A DNA stretch of 8,949 bases from Chloroflexota bacterium (GTDB lineage Bacteria > Chloroflexota > Dormibacteria > Dormibacterales > Dormibacteraceae), in assembly GCA_005880175.1 (NCBI GenBank), contig VBJR01000349.1:1-8949 (forward strand), given 5' to 3'. How positions within the stretch are numbered: position 1 is the first letter of the stretch; each line of letters starts with the position of its first letter. The notes under the pieces are model-generated. The model saw only the letters and a list, made by a program, of their open reading frames with translations. It was not told where the DNA came from and searched no databases. A program made the translations under genes and the position numbers. Below, in pieces: positions 1 through 5,207 of the stretch.

Positions 1-1
1 G

Positions 2-364
2 GTCGGGGAGCGGGGCCGGACGCTCTCGATCGGCCAGCGCCAGCTGCTCGCGCTCGCTCGGGCGCTGGTCGTGGACCCCGACATCCTGCTGCTGGACGAG
101 GCCACGTCGAACCTCGACCTGGCCACCGAGGCCAGGGTCGCGATCGCCATGGGCATCGCCGCCCGCGGCCGCACCACACTGCTGATCGCGCACCGGCTGC
201 CCACGGCCGCCCGGGCGGACCGCATCGTGGTCATCGCCGCCGGGCGCGTCGCGGAGACCGGGACGCACGCCGCGCTGCTGCGCGCCGGCGGGATCTACGC
301 CCGAATGTGGGAGACGTACGAGCACGGCGAGGAGACCCGGTCGCCCTCCGCCACGCCCGGCTAG
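2..364 (+). CDS. ABC exporter ATPase, C-terminal fragment (5' end outside window)
   Basis: This is the last 120 residues of an ABC transporter nucleotide-binding domain, open at the window edge. Numbering from the first codon here, it shows the signature motif LSIGQ (8-12), Walker B ILLLDE (28-33), the D-loop SNLD (36-39) and the switch histidine in LLIAHRL (H64). A short tail with GxYARMWETYEHGEE follows. The 'R-x-LSxGQRQLLALARAL' signature and the 'G.IYARMW' tail are typical of exporter subunits that fuse a transmembrane domain to the ATPase. That membrane part and Walker A would lie upstream, out of view. The second signature glycine is replaced by Ile, which is common in this subgroup. 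The protein would hydrolyse ATP at the inner face of the membrane; the substrate cannot be read from this fragment. The TAG stop abuts the first hairpin repeat. Confidence 0.93.
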   Translation, partial: VGERGRTLSIGQRQLLALARALVVDPDILLLDEATSNLDLATEARVAIAMGIAARGRTTLLIAHRLPTAARADRIVVIAAGRVAETGTHAALLRAGGIYARMWETYEHGEETRSPSATPG

Positions 365-435
365 CTCAGCCGGATTCCACCGACGGAGGCGGACGTGGCG
401 TCGAGTCGCCGACTGTTCGGTGGAGTCCGGCTCAG
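365..435. repeat. Long-armed inverted repeat, copy 1, between convergent genes
   Basis: The arms 365-383 and 417-435 are complementary at 17 of 19 positions, counting one G-T wobble as an exception together with one C-C mismatch. The loop of about 33 nt carries a small inner stem (GGCG 397-400 with CGCC 407-410). The left arm contains AGCCGGATTCCACCG (368-382), which recurs exactly at 2170-2184 in copy 2. The element sits between the ABC exporter stop (362-364) and the crotonase stop, and the TCA of its right arm (432-434) is the crotonase TGA on the minus strand. The position suits a bidirectional terminator, but there is no T-run on either side. A dispersed palindromic repeat or an operator are alternatives. 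The structure is seen directly; the function is inferred. Confidence 0.8.
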
Positions 436-1193
436 AACTCCCCGTGCCGGCCGCTGCCCGAGGCGAAGCGCCGCGCGCCGGCCAGCGCCTCCGGCGAGCG
501 GAGCGACTCCAGCCCGTGGCGCAGCTCGTTGCCGATCGCGGCCTCGAACTCCAGGTCGCCCTGCTCGTAGACCGACAGCCGGTCGCCGCGCATGCACGCC
601 TGCGGGAACCGCGCGATCTCGGCGGCCAGCTCCTCGGCCGCGGCCCGGGCCCCGCCGGGCGGCGCCACCCGGTTGGCCAGGCCCATCGCCAGCGCCTCCG
701 CCGCGCCGACCGGGCGGCCGGTCAGGACCAGGTCCAGCGCCCGCCCCAGGCCGACCAGCCGGGGCAGCCGCACCGTCCCGCCGTCGATCAGGGGCACGCC
801 CCAGCGCCGGCAGAACACGCCCAGCACGGCGTCCTCGGCGACGACCCGCAGGTCGCACCACAGCGCCAGCTCGAGGCCGCCGGCCACGGCGTGGCCCTCC
901 ACGGCCGCGATCACCGGCTTGGCCAGCACCATGCGCGAGGGCCCCATCGGGCCGTCGCCCGCCGCCGCCACCCGGTTGCCGCGCCCGTCCGAGATCGCCT
1001 TCAGGTCGGCGCCCGCGCAGAACGTGCCGCCCTCGCCCCAGAGCACCGCCGCCAGCGCCGACTCGTCCGCCTCGAACGCCCGGAACGCGGCCACCAGCGC
1101 CTCCGCCGTCGGCCCGTCCACCGCGTTGCGGACCTCCGGCCGGCTCAGCACCACTGTCGTCACCGATCCCGACCGCTCCAGCCTGACCGCCAT
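432..1193 (-). CDS. Enoyl-CoA hydratase/isomerase (crotonase) family protein
   Basis: The 253-residue product has the usual length and layout of a crotonase-fold acyl-CoA enzyme. The oxyanion-hole segments are CAGADLKAI (59-67) and GHAVAGGLELALWCDL (100-115), followed by GGTVRLPRLVGLGRALDLVLTG and the helical C-terminal part. In rat enoyl-CoA hydratase the catalytic pair is Glu144 and Glu164. Here the first aligns with Glu108, but the second, twenty residues later, is Cys128 in VFCRRWGVPLIDGG. Ordinary hydratase chemistry is therefore doubtful, and isomerase, hydrolase or another thioester reaction is possible. The ATG has no visible Shine-Dalgarno sequence. A divergent gene starts 32 bp away and the gene runs convergently into the ABC exporter. 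The family is secure; the substrate and an echA-type name are not. Confidence 0.93.
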   Translation of the reverse strand: MAVRLERSGSVTTVVLSRPEVRNAVDGPTAEALVAAFRAFEADESALAAVLWGEGGTFCAGADLKAISDGRGNRVAAAGDGPMGPSRMVLAKPVIAAVEGHAVAGGLELALWCDLRVVAEDAVLGVFCRRWGVPLIDGGTVRLPRLVGLGRALDLVLTGRPVGAAEALAMGLANRVAPPGGARAAAEELAAEIARFPQACMRGDRLSVYEQGDLEFEAAIGNELRHGLESLRSPEALAGARRFASGSGRHGEF

Positions 1194-1225
1194 GTGGGCA
1201 ATGATCGCAGCTACAGTTCCGAGCC
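1194..1225. promoter_or_regulatory. 32-bp divergent promoter region with apparent leaderless starts
   Basis: Only 32 bp separate the two divergent start codons, and neither has a Shine-Dalgarno sequence. On the plus strand TACAGT (1212-1217) fits the actinobacterial -10 pattern TANNNT and would place transcription start near 1224, within about 2 nt of the ATG at 1226. On the minus strand GATCAT (1206-1201) is a one-mismatch version placed equivalently, predicting a start about 1 nt before the crotonase ATG. No clear -35 is seen for either. The two promoters would overlap, with each -35 region inside the other gene. The hexamers are seen; the activity is inferred. Confidence 0.5.
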
Positions 1226-2170
1226 ATGAGCAGAATCGCCGCCGCCGTCGCGCCAGGACGGTCTGTCGAGCAGGCCGCCGACCGCGCCAGGTTCGCCGAG
1301 GAGATCGGCTGCGACTCGGTCTGGATCAACCAGCTGCCCAGCGAGCGCGACGCCTCCCTGGTGCTCACGACCTACGCGCGGGTCACCGAGCGGATCGGCC
1401 TGGGCACGTTCGTGCTCCCGATCTACACCCGCCACCCGACGGCGATGGCGCAGATGACCGCCACGCTCGACGAGCTGTCGGGCGGCCGCTTCCGGCTCGG
1501 CATCGGCGTCGGCCACAAGGTGTCGGTCGAGGGCCTCTGGGGCCTGCGCTTCGAGCGGACGGCCGAGGCGATGCGCGAGTACCTGACGATCGTGCGGTCG
1601 CTGCTCGTGGACGGCACCGTCCAGCTCGAGGGCGCCCAGTTCACCTCCCGGGCCGCGTACACGGCGCCGCGGCGGGCCGGCGTCCCCATCCTGGTCGCCG
1701 GCCTCGGCCCCCGCATGCTCGACCTGGCCGGCGAGCTGTCCGACGGGGTGGCGCTCTGGATGTGCTCGCCGGCGTTCATCGCCGGCGAGGTCGTGCCCCG
1801 GGTGCGCGCGGCGCGCGAGCGGGTGGGCAGGACGCTCGACGGCTTCGAGATCCTGGCCGCGTTCGACGCCAGCCTGACGACGAACGTCGAGGGCGCGCGC
1901 GAGGTGTTCCGCGGCCGCTTCCAGCGCTACGCCAGCCTGCCCTCGTACCGGCGGGCGCTGGACGCCGGCGGCTTCGCCGAGCAGCTGGCCCGCGGCGAGA
2001 TCACCGACGCGATGCTCCACGAGATGGCCGCGCTGGGCGACGAGCAGGCCATCCGGGACACGGTCCGCCGCTACCGCGACGCCGGCTGCACGCTGCCGCT
2101 GGTCGGCCCGTTCGCCCAGCACGAGGGCGCCGCCGGGTTCGAGGCGACGCTGCGGGCGGCGCTGACCTGA
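1226..2170 (+). CDS. LLM-class (luciferase-like), probably F420-dependent, oxidoreductase
   Basis: The 314-residue protein has the bacterial-luciferase-like TIM-barrel fold. Recognisable blocks are the N-terminal ARFAEEIGCDSVWINQLP (21-38), the core from TERIGLGTFVLPIYTRHP to ELSGGRFRLGIGVGH (54-97), and the phosphate-side segment VPILVAGLGPRMLDLAGELSDGV (153-175). The phrase 'YTRHPTAMAQMTATLDELSGGRFRLGIG' is characteristic of actinobacterial members, which mostly use coenzyme F420 rather than FMN. The cofactor is inferred from family resemblance. The natural substrate is unknown. The start is the ATG at 1226, which has no ribosome-binding site but a -10 hexamer at 1212-1217, suggesting a leaderless message. 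The TGA stop forms the beginning of the second hairpin repeat. Confidence 0.92.
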   Translation: MSRIAAAVAPGRSVEQAADRARFAEEIGCDSVWINQLPSERDASLVLTTYARVTERIGLGTFVLPIYTRHPTAMAQMTATLDELSGGRFRLGIGVGHKVSVEGLWGLRFERTAEAMREYLTIVRSLLVDGTVQLEGAQFTSRAAYTAPRRAGVPILVAGLGPRMLDLAGELSDGVALWMCSPAFIAGEVVPRVRAARERVGRTLDGFEILAAFDASLTTNVEGAREVFRGRFQRYASLPSYRRALDAGGFAEQLARGEITDAMLHEMAALGDEQAIRDTVRRYRDAGCTLPLVGPFAQHEGAAGFEATLRAALT

Positions 2171-2236
2171 GCCGGATTCCACCGCGCGAGCGGAAGGACG
2201 GGCCTGATCCGCGGGTCGTCGGTGGAACCCGGCTGA
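2168..2236. repeat. Long-armed inverted repeat, copy 2, between oxidoreductase and glycosylase genes
   Basis: The arms 2168-2183 and 2221-2236 match at 14 of 16 positions, with an A-C and a G-G mismatch. The loop of 37 nt has its own stem, GCGGA (2190-2194) with TCCGC (2208-2212). The left arm shares AGCCGGATTCCACCG (2170-2184) with copy 1, while the right arm is more degenerate. Its first three bases are the TGA stop of the oxidoreductase gene, and its right arm contains the CTG at 2233 that is the best start for the glycosylase. There is no T-tract. Possible roles are a 3'-end stabilising or terminating structure, a translational control hairpin for the next gene, or an intergenic repeat family. 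Confidence 0.8.
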
Positions 2237-2892
2237 GCGACGACGTCCGCGAGGCCCTGCGCCTGCTGCGGCAGGAGCAGGGCCCGTTCCGGCCCAAGCC
2301 GCGCCTGCCGGTCCTGGACGAGCTGATCGCCACCGTCCTCTCCCAGGCCACGTCGGACCGCAACTCGGAGCGCGCCTTCGCCTCGCTCCAGGCGCGCTTC
2401 CCGGCGTGGGAGGACGCGCTGGCGGCGCCGACGGCGGAGGTCGCCGACGCGATCCGCCAGGGCGGCATCGCCGACCAGAAGGCGGTCCGCATCCAGCGCA
2501 TCCTGGCCCTGGTCGCCGAGCGCGAGGGCCGCCTCGACCTCTCCCGGCTGCACGAGCTCGACGACGCCGCCGTCGAGGCCTACCTGACGTCGCTACCCGG
2601 GGTGGGCCTGAAGACCGCCGCGTGCGTCCTCACGTTCTCGATGGGCCGCGCGGCGTTCCCCGTGGACACGCACGTCCACCGGGTGGCGGCGCGGCTGGGC
2701 TGGGTGCCGGCCAGCGCGACCGCCGACCAGGCCCACGGCCTGCTCCGCGACCTGGTGCCTCGGGACGTGCGCTACGACCTCCACCTGGCGCTGATCGCGC
2801 ACGGCCGCACCGTCTGCCAGGCCCGGCGGCCGGCCTGCGAGACGTGCGTACTGCGGCGGAAGTGTGCTTTCGCCCGGTCCCGGGTATTGTGA
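2233..2892 (+). CDS. nth: Endonuclease III-type DNA glycosylase/AP lyase with [4Fe-4S] cluster
   Basis: The HhH-GPD base-excision enzyme removes damaged, usually oxidised pyrimidine, bases and cleaves the abasic site. Numbering from CTG 2233 (219 residues; E. coli Nth has 211), the helix-hairpin-helix LPGVGLKTAA (121-130) supplies the catalytic lysine K127, and VDTHVHRVAARLGW (144-157) supplies the catalytic aspartate D145. The C-terminus has C195, C202, C205 and C211, spaced C-X6-C-X2-C-X5-C exactly as in the Nth iron-sulfur motif. The family is clear; the exact lesion specificity is not, so the symbol is provisional. The start is the odd part. No ATG, GTG or TTG lies in frame between the oxidoreductase stop and the conserved domain. 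CTG 2233, inside the hairpin repeat, gives the expected length. CTG 2167, overlapping the upstream TGA, is the alternative. Confidence 0.9.
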   Translation: MSDDVREALRLLRQEQGPFRPKPRLPVLDELIATVLSQATSDRNSERAFASLQARFPAWEDALAAPTAEVADAIRQGGIADQKAVRIQRILALVAEREGRLDLSRLHELDDAAVEAYLTSLPGVGLKTAACVLTFSMGRAAFPVDTHVHRVAARLGWVPASATADQAHGLLRDLVPRDVRYDLHLALIAHGRTVCQARRPACETCVLRRKCAFARSRVL

Positions 2893-2906
2893 GCGGCGAG
2901 GCGTAT
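2885..2906 (+). promoter_or_regulatory. -10 hexamer and ribosome-binding site for the ring-cleaving dioxygenase
   Basis: TATTGT (2885-2890) overlaps the end of the glycosylase gene and fits the TANNNT -10 pattern, predicting a transcript start near 2897. A GAGG motif (2898-2901) lies 5 nt before the ATG at 2907 and favours that start over the in-frame ATG at 2913 and the in-frame GTG at 2889. The GTG at 2889 overlaps the glycosylase TGA as GTGA, so translational coupling from the upstream gene is also possible. No good -35 is visible. Confidence 0.4.
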
Positions 2907-3872
2907 ATGGAGATGGAGATTCCCGGCATCCACCACGTGACCGCCATCAGCGGCGACGCGTCCGGCAACGTCCGCTTCTACACGCAGGCGCTGGGCCTGC
3001 GCCTCGTCAAGAAGACGGTCAACCAGGACGACGTGAAGGCGTACCACCTCTTCTACGGCGACGAGACCGGCTCGCCCGGGACCGAGGTCACGTTCTTCGA
3101 CTGGCCCCACAGCCCGGCCGCCATCCACGGCGCCGGCACCATCGCGCCGATCGCGCTCCGCGTCCCCGGCGCGGCCTCGCTGGCCTGGTGGGAGCGGCGG
3201 CTGGACGACCTCGGCGTGGCCCACGGCCCGATCGAGGAGCGGGACGGGCACGGGGTGCTGCCGTTCGCGGACCCCGAGGGGCAGCTGCTCGAGCTGGTGG
3301 ACGACGGCGGACGGCCGGGCGGCCACCCGTGGGAGCGCTCGACCGTCCCGGCGGAGCACGGCATCACCGGCGTGCACGACGTGACGATCACCAGCGCCGA
3401 CCCCGCCGGCACCGAGGCGGTCATGACGCGCCTGATGGGCTTCCGGCGCGCCGGCGTGACGCAGCTCCCCGACGGCGCCGGCATGGTCACCGTGTACGAG
3501 ATGGGCGCGGGCGGGCCCGGCGCGCAGGTGCGCGTGGTCGCGCTGAGCCAGCCCCGGCTGGGCCAGGCCGGCATCGGCGGCGTCCACCACGTGGCGTACC
3601 GCACCCCCAACCCGGAGGAGCACCGGGCCTGGCGCGAGCGCATCGCCGCCGCCGGCCTGAACGTGACCCCGGTCATCGACCGCTTCTACTTCCGGTCGAT
3701 CTACTTCCGGGAGCCGGGCGGGGCGCTGTTCGAGATCGCCACCGACGGGCCGGGCTTCGCCTCGGACGAGCCGGTGGAGTCGCTGGGCGAGCACCTGGCC
3801 CTGCCGCCGTTCCTGGAGGGCCGGCGGGCCGAGATCGAGGCGGGCCTGCGGCCGATCGAGGTGCTGAGCTAG
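2907..3872 (+). CDS. Two-domain VOC ring-cleaving dioxygenase, PcpA/LinE/MhqO type
   Basis: The 321-residue protein has two vicinal-oxygen-chelate modules (about 5-135 and 151-282). The putative iron ligands are a histidine of IHHVTAI (H9/H10), a histidine of GGVHHVAYRT (H227/H228) and E276 in LFEIATDGPGF. Arg259 and Tyr266 in the DRFYFRSIYF block also match. From memory, the hydroquinone dioxygenase PcpA uses ligands His11, His227 and Glu276 with Arg259 and Tyr266 nearby, so the C-terminal numbering agrees almost exactly. Members open (halo)hydroquinone or catechol rings using Fe(II) and O2, often as protection against quinones. The actual substrate here is inferred. No quinone-sensing MarR regulator is adjacent. 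The stop TAG shares the palindrome CTAG with the convergent response regulator gene. Confidence 0.93.
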   Translation: MEMEIPGIHHVTAISGDASGNVRFYTQALGLRLVKKTVNQDDVKAYHLFYGDETGSPGTEVTFFDWPHSPAAIHGAGTIAPIALRVPGAASLAWWERRLDDLGVAHGPIEERDGHGVLPFADPEGQLLELVDDGGRPGGHPWERSTVPAEHGITGVHDVTITSADPAGTEAVMTRLMGFRRAGVTQLPDGAGMVTVYEMGAGGPGAQVRVVALSQPRLGQAGIGGVHHVAYRTPNPEEHRAWRERIAAAGLNVTPVIDRFYFRSIYFREPGGALFEIATDGPGFASDEPVESLGEHLALPPFLEGRRAEIEAGLRPIEVLS

Positions 3873-4264
3873 ACGGCGGCGGTCCGGCGCTCGTCGCTCT
3901 CGCGGGCGCGGCGCCAGGAGACGGCCAGCCGCTGCGGGTCGAGCCGGGACTTCGGGATGTACTCGGCGGCCCCGCACTGGCTGCCGCAGCCGGCGTCGTG
4001 CTCCCACGTGGACAGCAGCAGGACGACCGGCGCGTCCGTTCGCGCCTGCGAGCGGATGCGCCGCGTCGCCTCCATGCCGTCGATGCCGGGCAGGTTGACG
4101 TCCATCAGCACGAGGTCGGGGCGCAGGAGCCCCGCGGCGAGCACCGCCTCCTCGCCGCTGCTCGCCTCGCCGACAGCCTCGAAGCCCTCGCTGGCATCGA
4201 TCACCGCCCTGGCCACCCGCCTGAACGGCACGCGGTCATCGACGATCAGAACGCGTACAGCCAC
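3869..4264 (-). CDS. Stand-alone receiver-domain response regulator (CheY-like)
   Basis: The 131-residue protein is one receiver domain with no output domain. The acidic pocket is in VLIVDDR (D9, D10), the phospho-acceptor is D55 in LVLMDVNLPGIDG, the switch Ser/Thr is S85/T86 in VVLLLST, and the conserved lysine is K105 in AEYIPKSRL. GTG 4264 is chosen because MAVRVLIVDD begins the domain properly. The open frame continues upstream to 4414, but that stretch is low-complexity and sits in the divergent promoter region. Two cysteines (C93, C97) occur just before the lysine. The gene is divergent from a LuxR-type regulator and next to a histidine kinase, so it may be a phosphate sink, a relay intermediate or a regulator acting by protein contact. 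Confidence 0.88.
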   Translation of the reverse strand: MAVRVLIVDDRVPFRRVARAVIDASEGFEAVGEASSGEEAVLAAGLLRPDLVLMDVNLPGIDGMEATRRIRSQARTDAPVVLLLSTWEHDAGCGSQCGAAEYIPKSRLDPQRLAVSWRRARESDERRTAAV

Positions 4265-4381
4265 CTTGACATACAGGGTAGTCTCACCGGCAGGTCCTGG
4301 GTAAGAGTGCCTGCACCACAGGCGGGGCTGAGGGCAGCACATGGGCTCGCCTTCACGTTGGGCGCCTATGCTTCTGCTGGG
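4265..4381. promoter_or_regulatory. Divergent promoter region between the two response regulators
   Basis: This 117-bp spacer separates the two GTG starts. For the minus-strand gene, TACCCT (4280-4275) with a weak TTACCC -35-like hexamer (4304-4299, 18-nt spacer) predicts a start about 4 nt before GTG 4264. For the plus-strand gene, TATGCT (4367-4372) predicts a start about 3 nt before GTG 4382. Neither start has a convincing Shine-Dalgarno sequence, so both messages may be nearly leaderless. I see no clear operator palindrome for the LuxR-type protein. Confidence 0.45.
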
Positions 4382-5065
4382 GTGCCCATACGCCTGCTCA
4401 TCGGCGAGGACCACTACCTGGTCCGCGAGGGGGTCCGCCGGCTGCTCGAGTCCGCTTCCGAGGTGGATGTCGTGGGGGCCTGCACCGACCTGCCCTCGCT
4501 GGAGTCAGCCGTGCTCGAGCACCAGCCCGACGTCGTGCTGACCGACATCCGGATGCCGCCCACCGACACCGACGAGGGGATCCGGCTCTCCGAGTGGCTG
4601 CGCCAGGTCTGGCCCGCCGCCGGCGTCGTCGTGCTGAGCCAGTACGCCGAGGCCGCGTACGCGCTGGCCCTGTTCGAGCGCGGCTCGGGCGGCCGCGCGT
4701 ACCTGCTCAAGGAGCGGGTGTTCGACCTGGCCCAGCTGCTGCACGCGATCCAGGAGGTGGCGCGCGGCGGCTCCGTGATCGACCCGAAGGTCGTCGAGCA
4801 GCTGGTCGCGGCCCGCTCGCGCGTCCCCGAGCCGCTGCTGGACTCCCTGACGCCGCGCGAGCGCCAGGTGCTGGCCGAGGTGGCCGAGGGCCACAACAAC
4901 GCCGCCATCGCCGGCGAGCTGTTCCTGACCGAGCGCGCCGTCGAGAAGCACATCAACTCGATCTTCTCCAAGCTCAACCTGTCCGAGGCCCAGGACGTCC
5001 ACCGCCGGGTCAAGGCCGTCCTGCTGTTCCTGGCCAAGGACTCGACCGAGCTCGAGGAACGCTGA
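4382..5065 (+). CDS. NarL/FixJ-family LuxR-type response regulator
   Basis: The 227-residue transcription factor has a receiver domain (1-125) and a LuxR-type helix-turn-helix (about 152-215). Visible residues are E9/D10 in IGEDHYLVREG, phospho-acceptor D55 in VVLTDIRMPP, S86 in VVVLSQY, Y108 and K110 in AYLLKER. The output domain reads LTPRERQVLAEVAEGHNNAAIA, then LTERAVEKHINSIFSKL. GTG 4382 is the best start because it places the first strand PIRLLIGED correctly. Upstream in-frame sequence belongs to the divergent promoter. A HisKA_3-type kinase, the normal partner of NarL-type regulators, follows after 142 bp, so the two probably form a two-component pair. The target genes are unknown; autoregulation is likely by analogy. 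Confidence 0.93.
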   Translation: MPIRLLIGEDHYLVREGVRRLLESASEVDVVGACTDLPSLESAVLEHQPDVVLTDIRMPPTDTDEGIRLSEWLRQVWPAAGVVVLSQYAEAAYALALFERGSGGRAYLLKERVFDLAQLLHAIQEVARGGSVIDPKVVEQLVAARSRVPEPLLDSLTPRERQVLAEVAEGHNNAAIAGELFLTERAVEKHINSIFSKLNLSEAQDVHRRVKAVLLFLAKDSTELEER

Positions 5066-5207
5066 ACAACCGGTTGCGCACGCCGGCCGGCGGCGCGACA
5101 TACTTGCAGAAGAAACGAGCTGGCGCGGAGGCGAACGGGCGAGCTTCGACCGAGGCGCCGGCCGGAGAGACGTCGGTTACAGCGACGTTCAGGTGGGGGG
5201 ACGGAAC
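5066..5207 (+). promoter_or_regulatory. Leader of the histidine kinase gene, with palindrome and G-rich RBS
   Basis: The 142-bp gap contains an exact palindrome, ACGTCG (5170-5175) and CGACGT (5183-5188) around a 7-nt centre. It could be a dimer operator or an RNA hairpin. A G-rich Shine-Dalgarno-like run (5195-5204) lies 3-12 nt before GTG 5208 and selects that start over GTG 5193. A weak promoter candidate is CATACT (5099-5104) with TTGCGC (5074-5079), spaced 19 nt. The kinase may therefore be transcribed separately from, or in addition to, readthrough from the response regulator. Confidence 0.4.

Noticed and set aside
592..2232. Very long plus-strand open frame continuing into the glycosylase gene
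   Set aside because: It is antisense to the crotonase and out of frame with the oxidoreductase, and the translation is Arg/Pro/Ala-rich low complexity. Only the part from about 2233 shows a conserved domain. Stop codons are rare off-frame at this GC content.
4266..4271. Perfect TTGACA -35 hexamer on the plus strand
   Set aside because: No -10 hexamer lies at 16-19 bp downstream; the nearest TANNNT (4279-4284) is only 7 bp away. It straddles the start region of the minus-strand gene and is probably chance.
4265..4414. Upstream extension of the receiver-only response regulator to an ATG at 4414
   Set aside because: The added residues precede the first strand of the receiver fold, carry no conservation-like pattern, and overlap the start of the divergent regulator gene.
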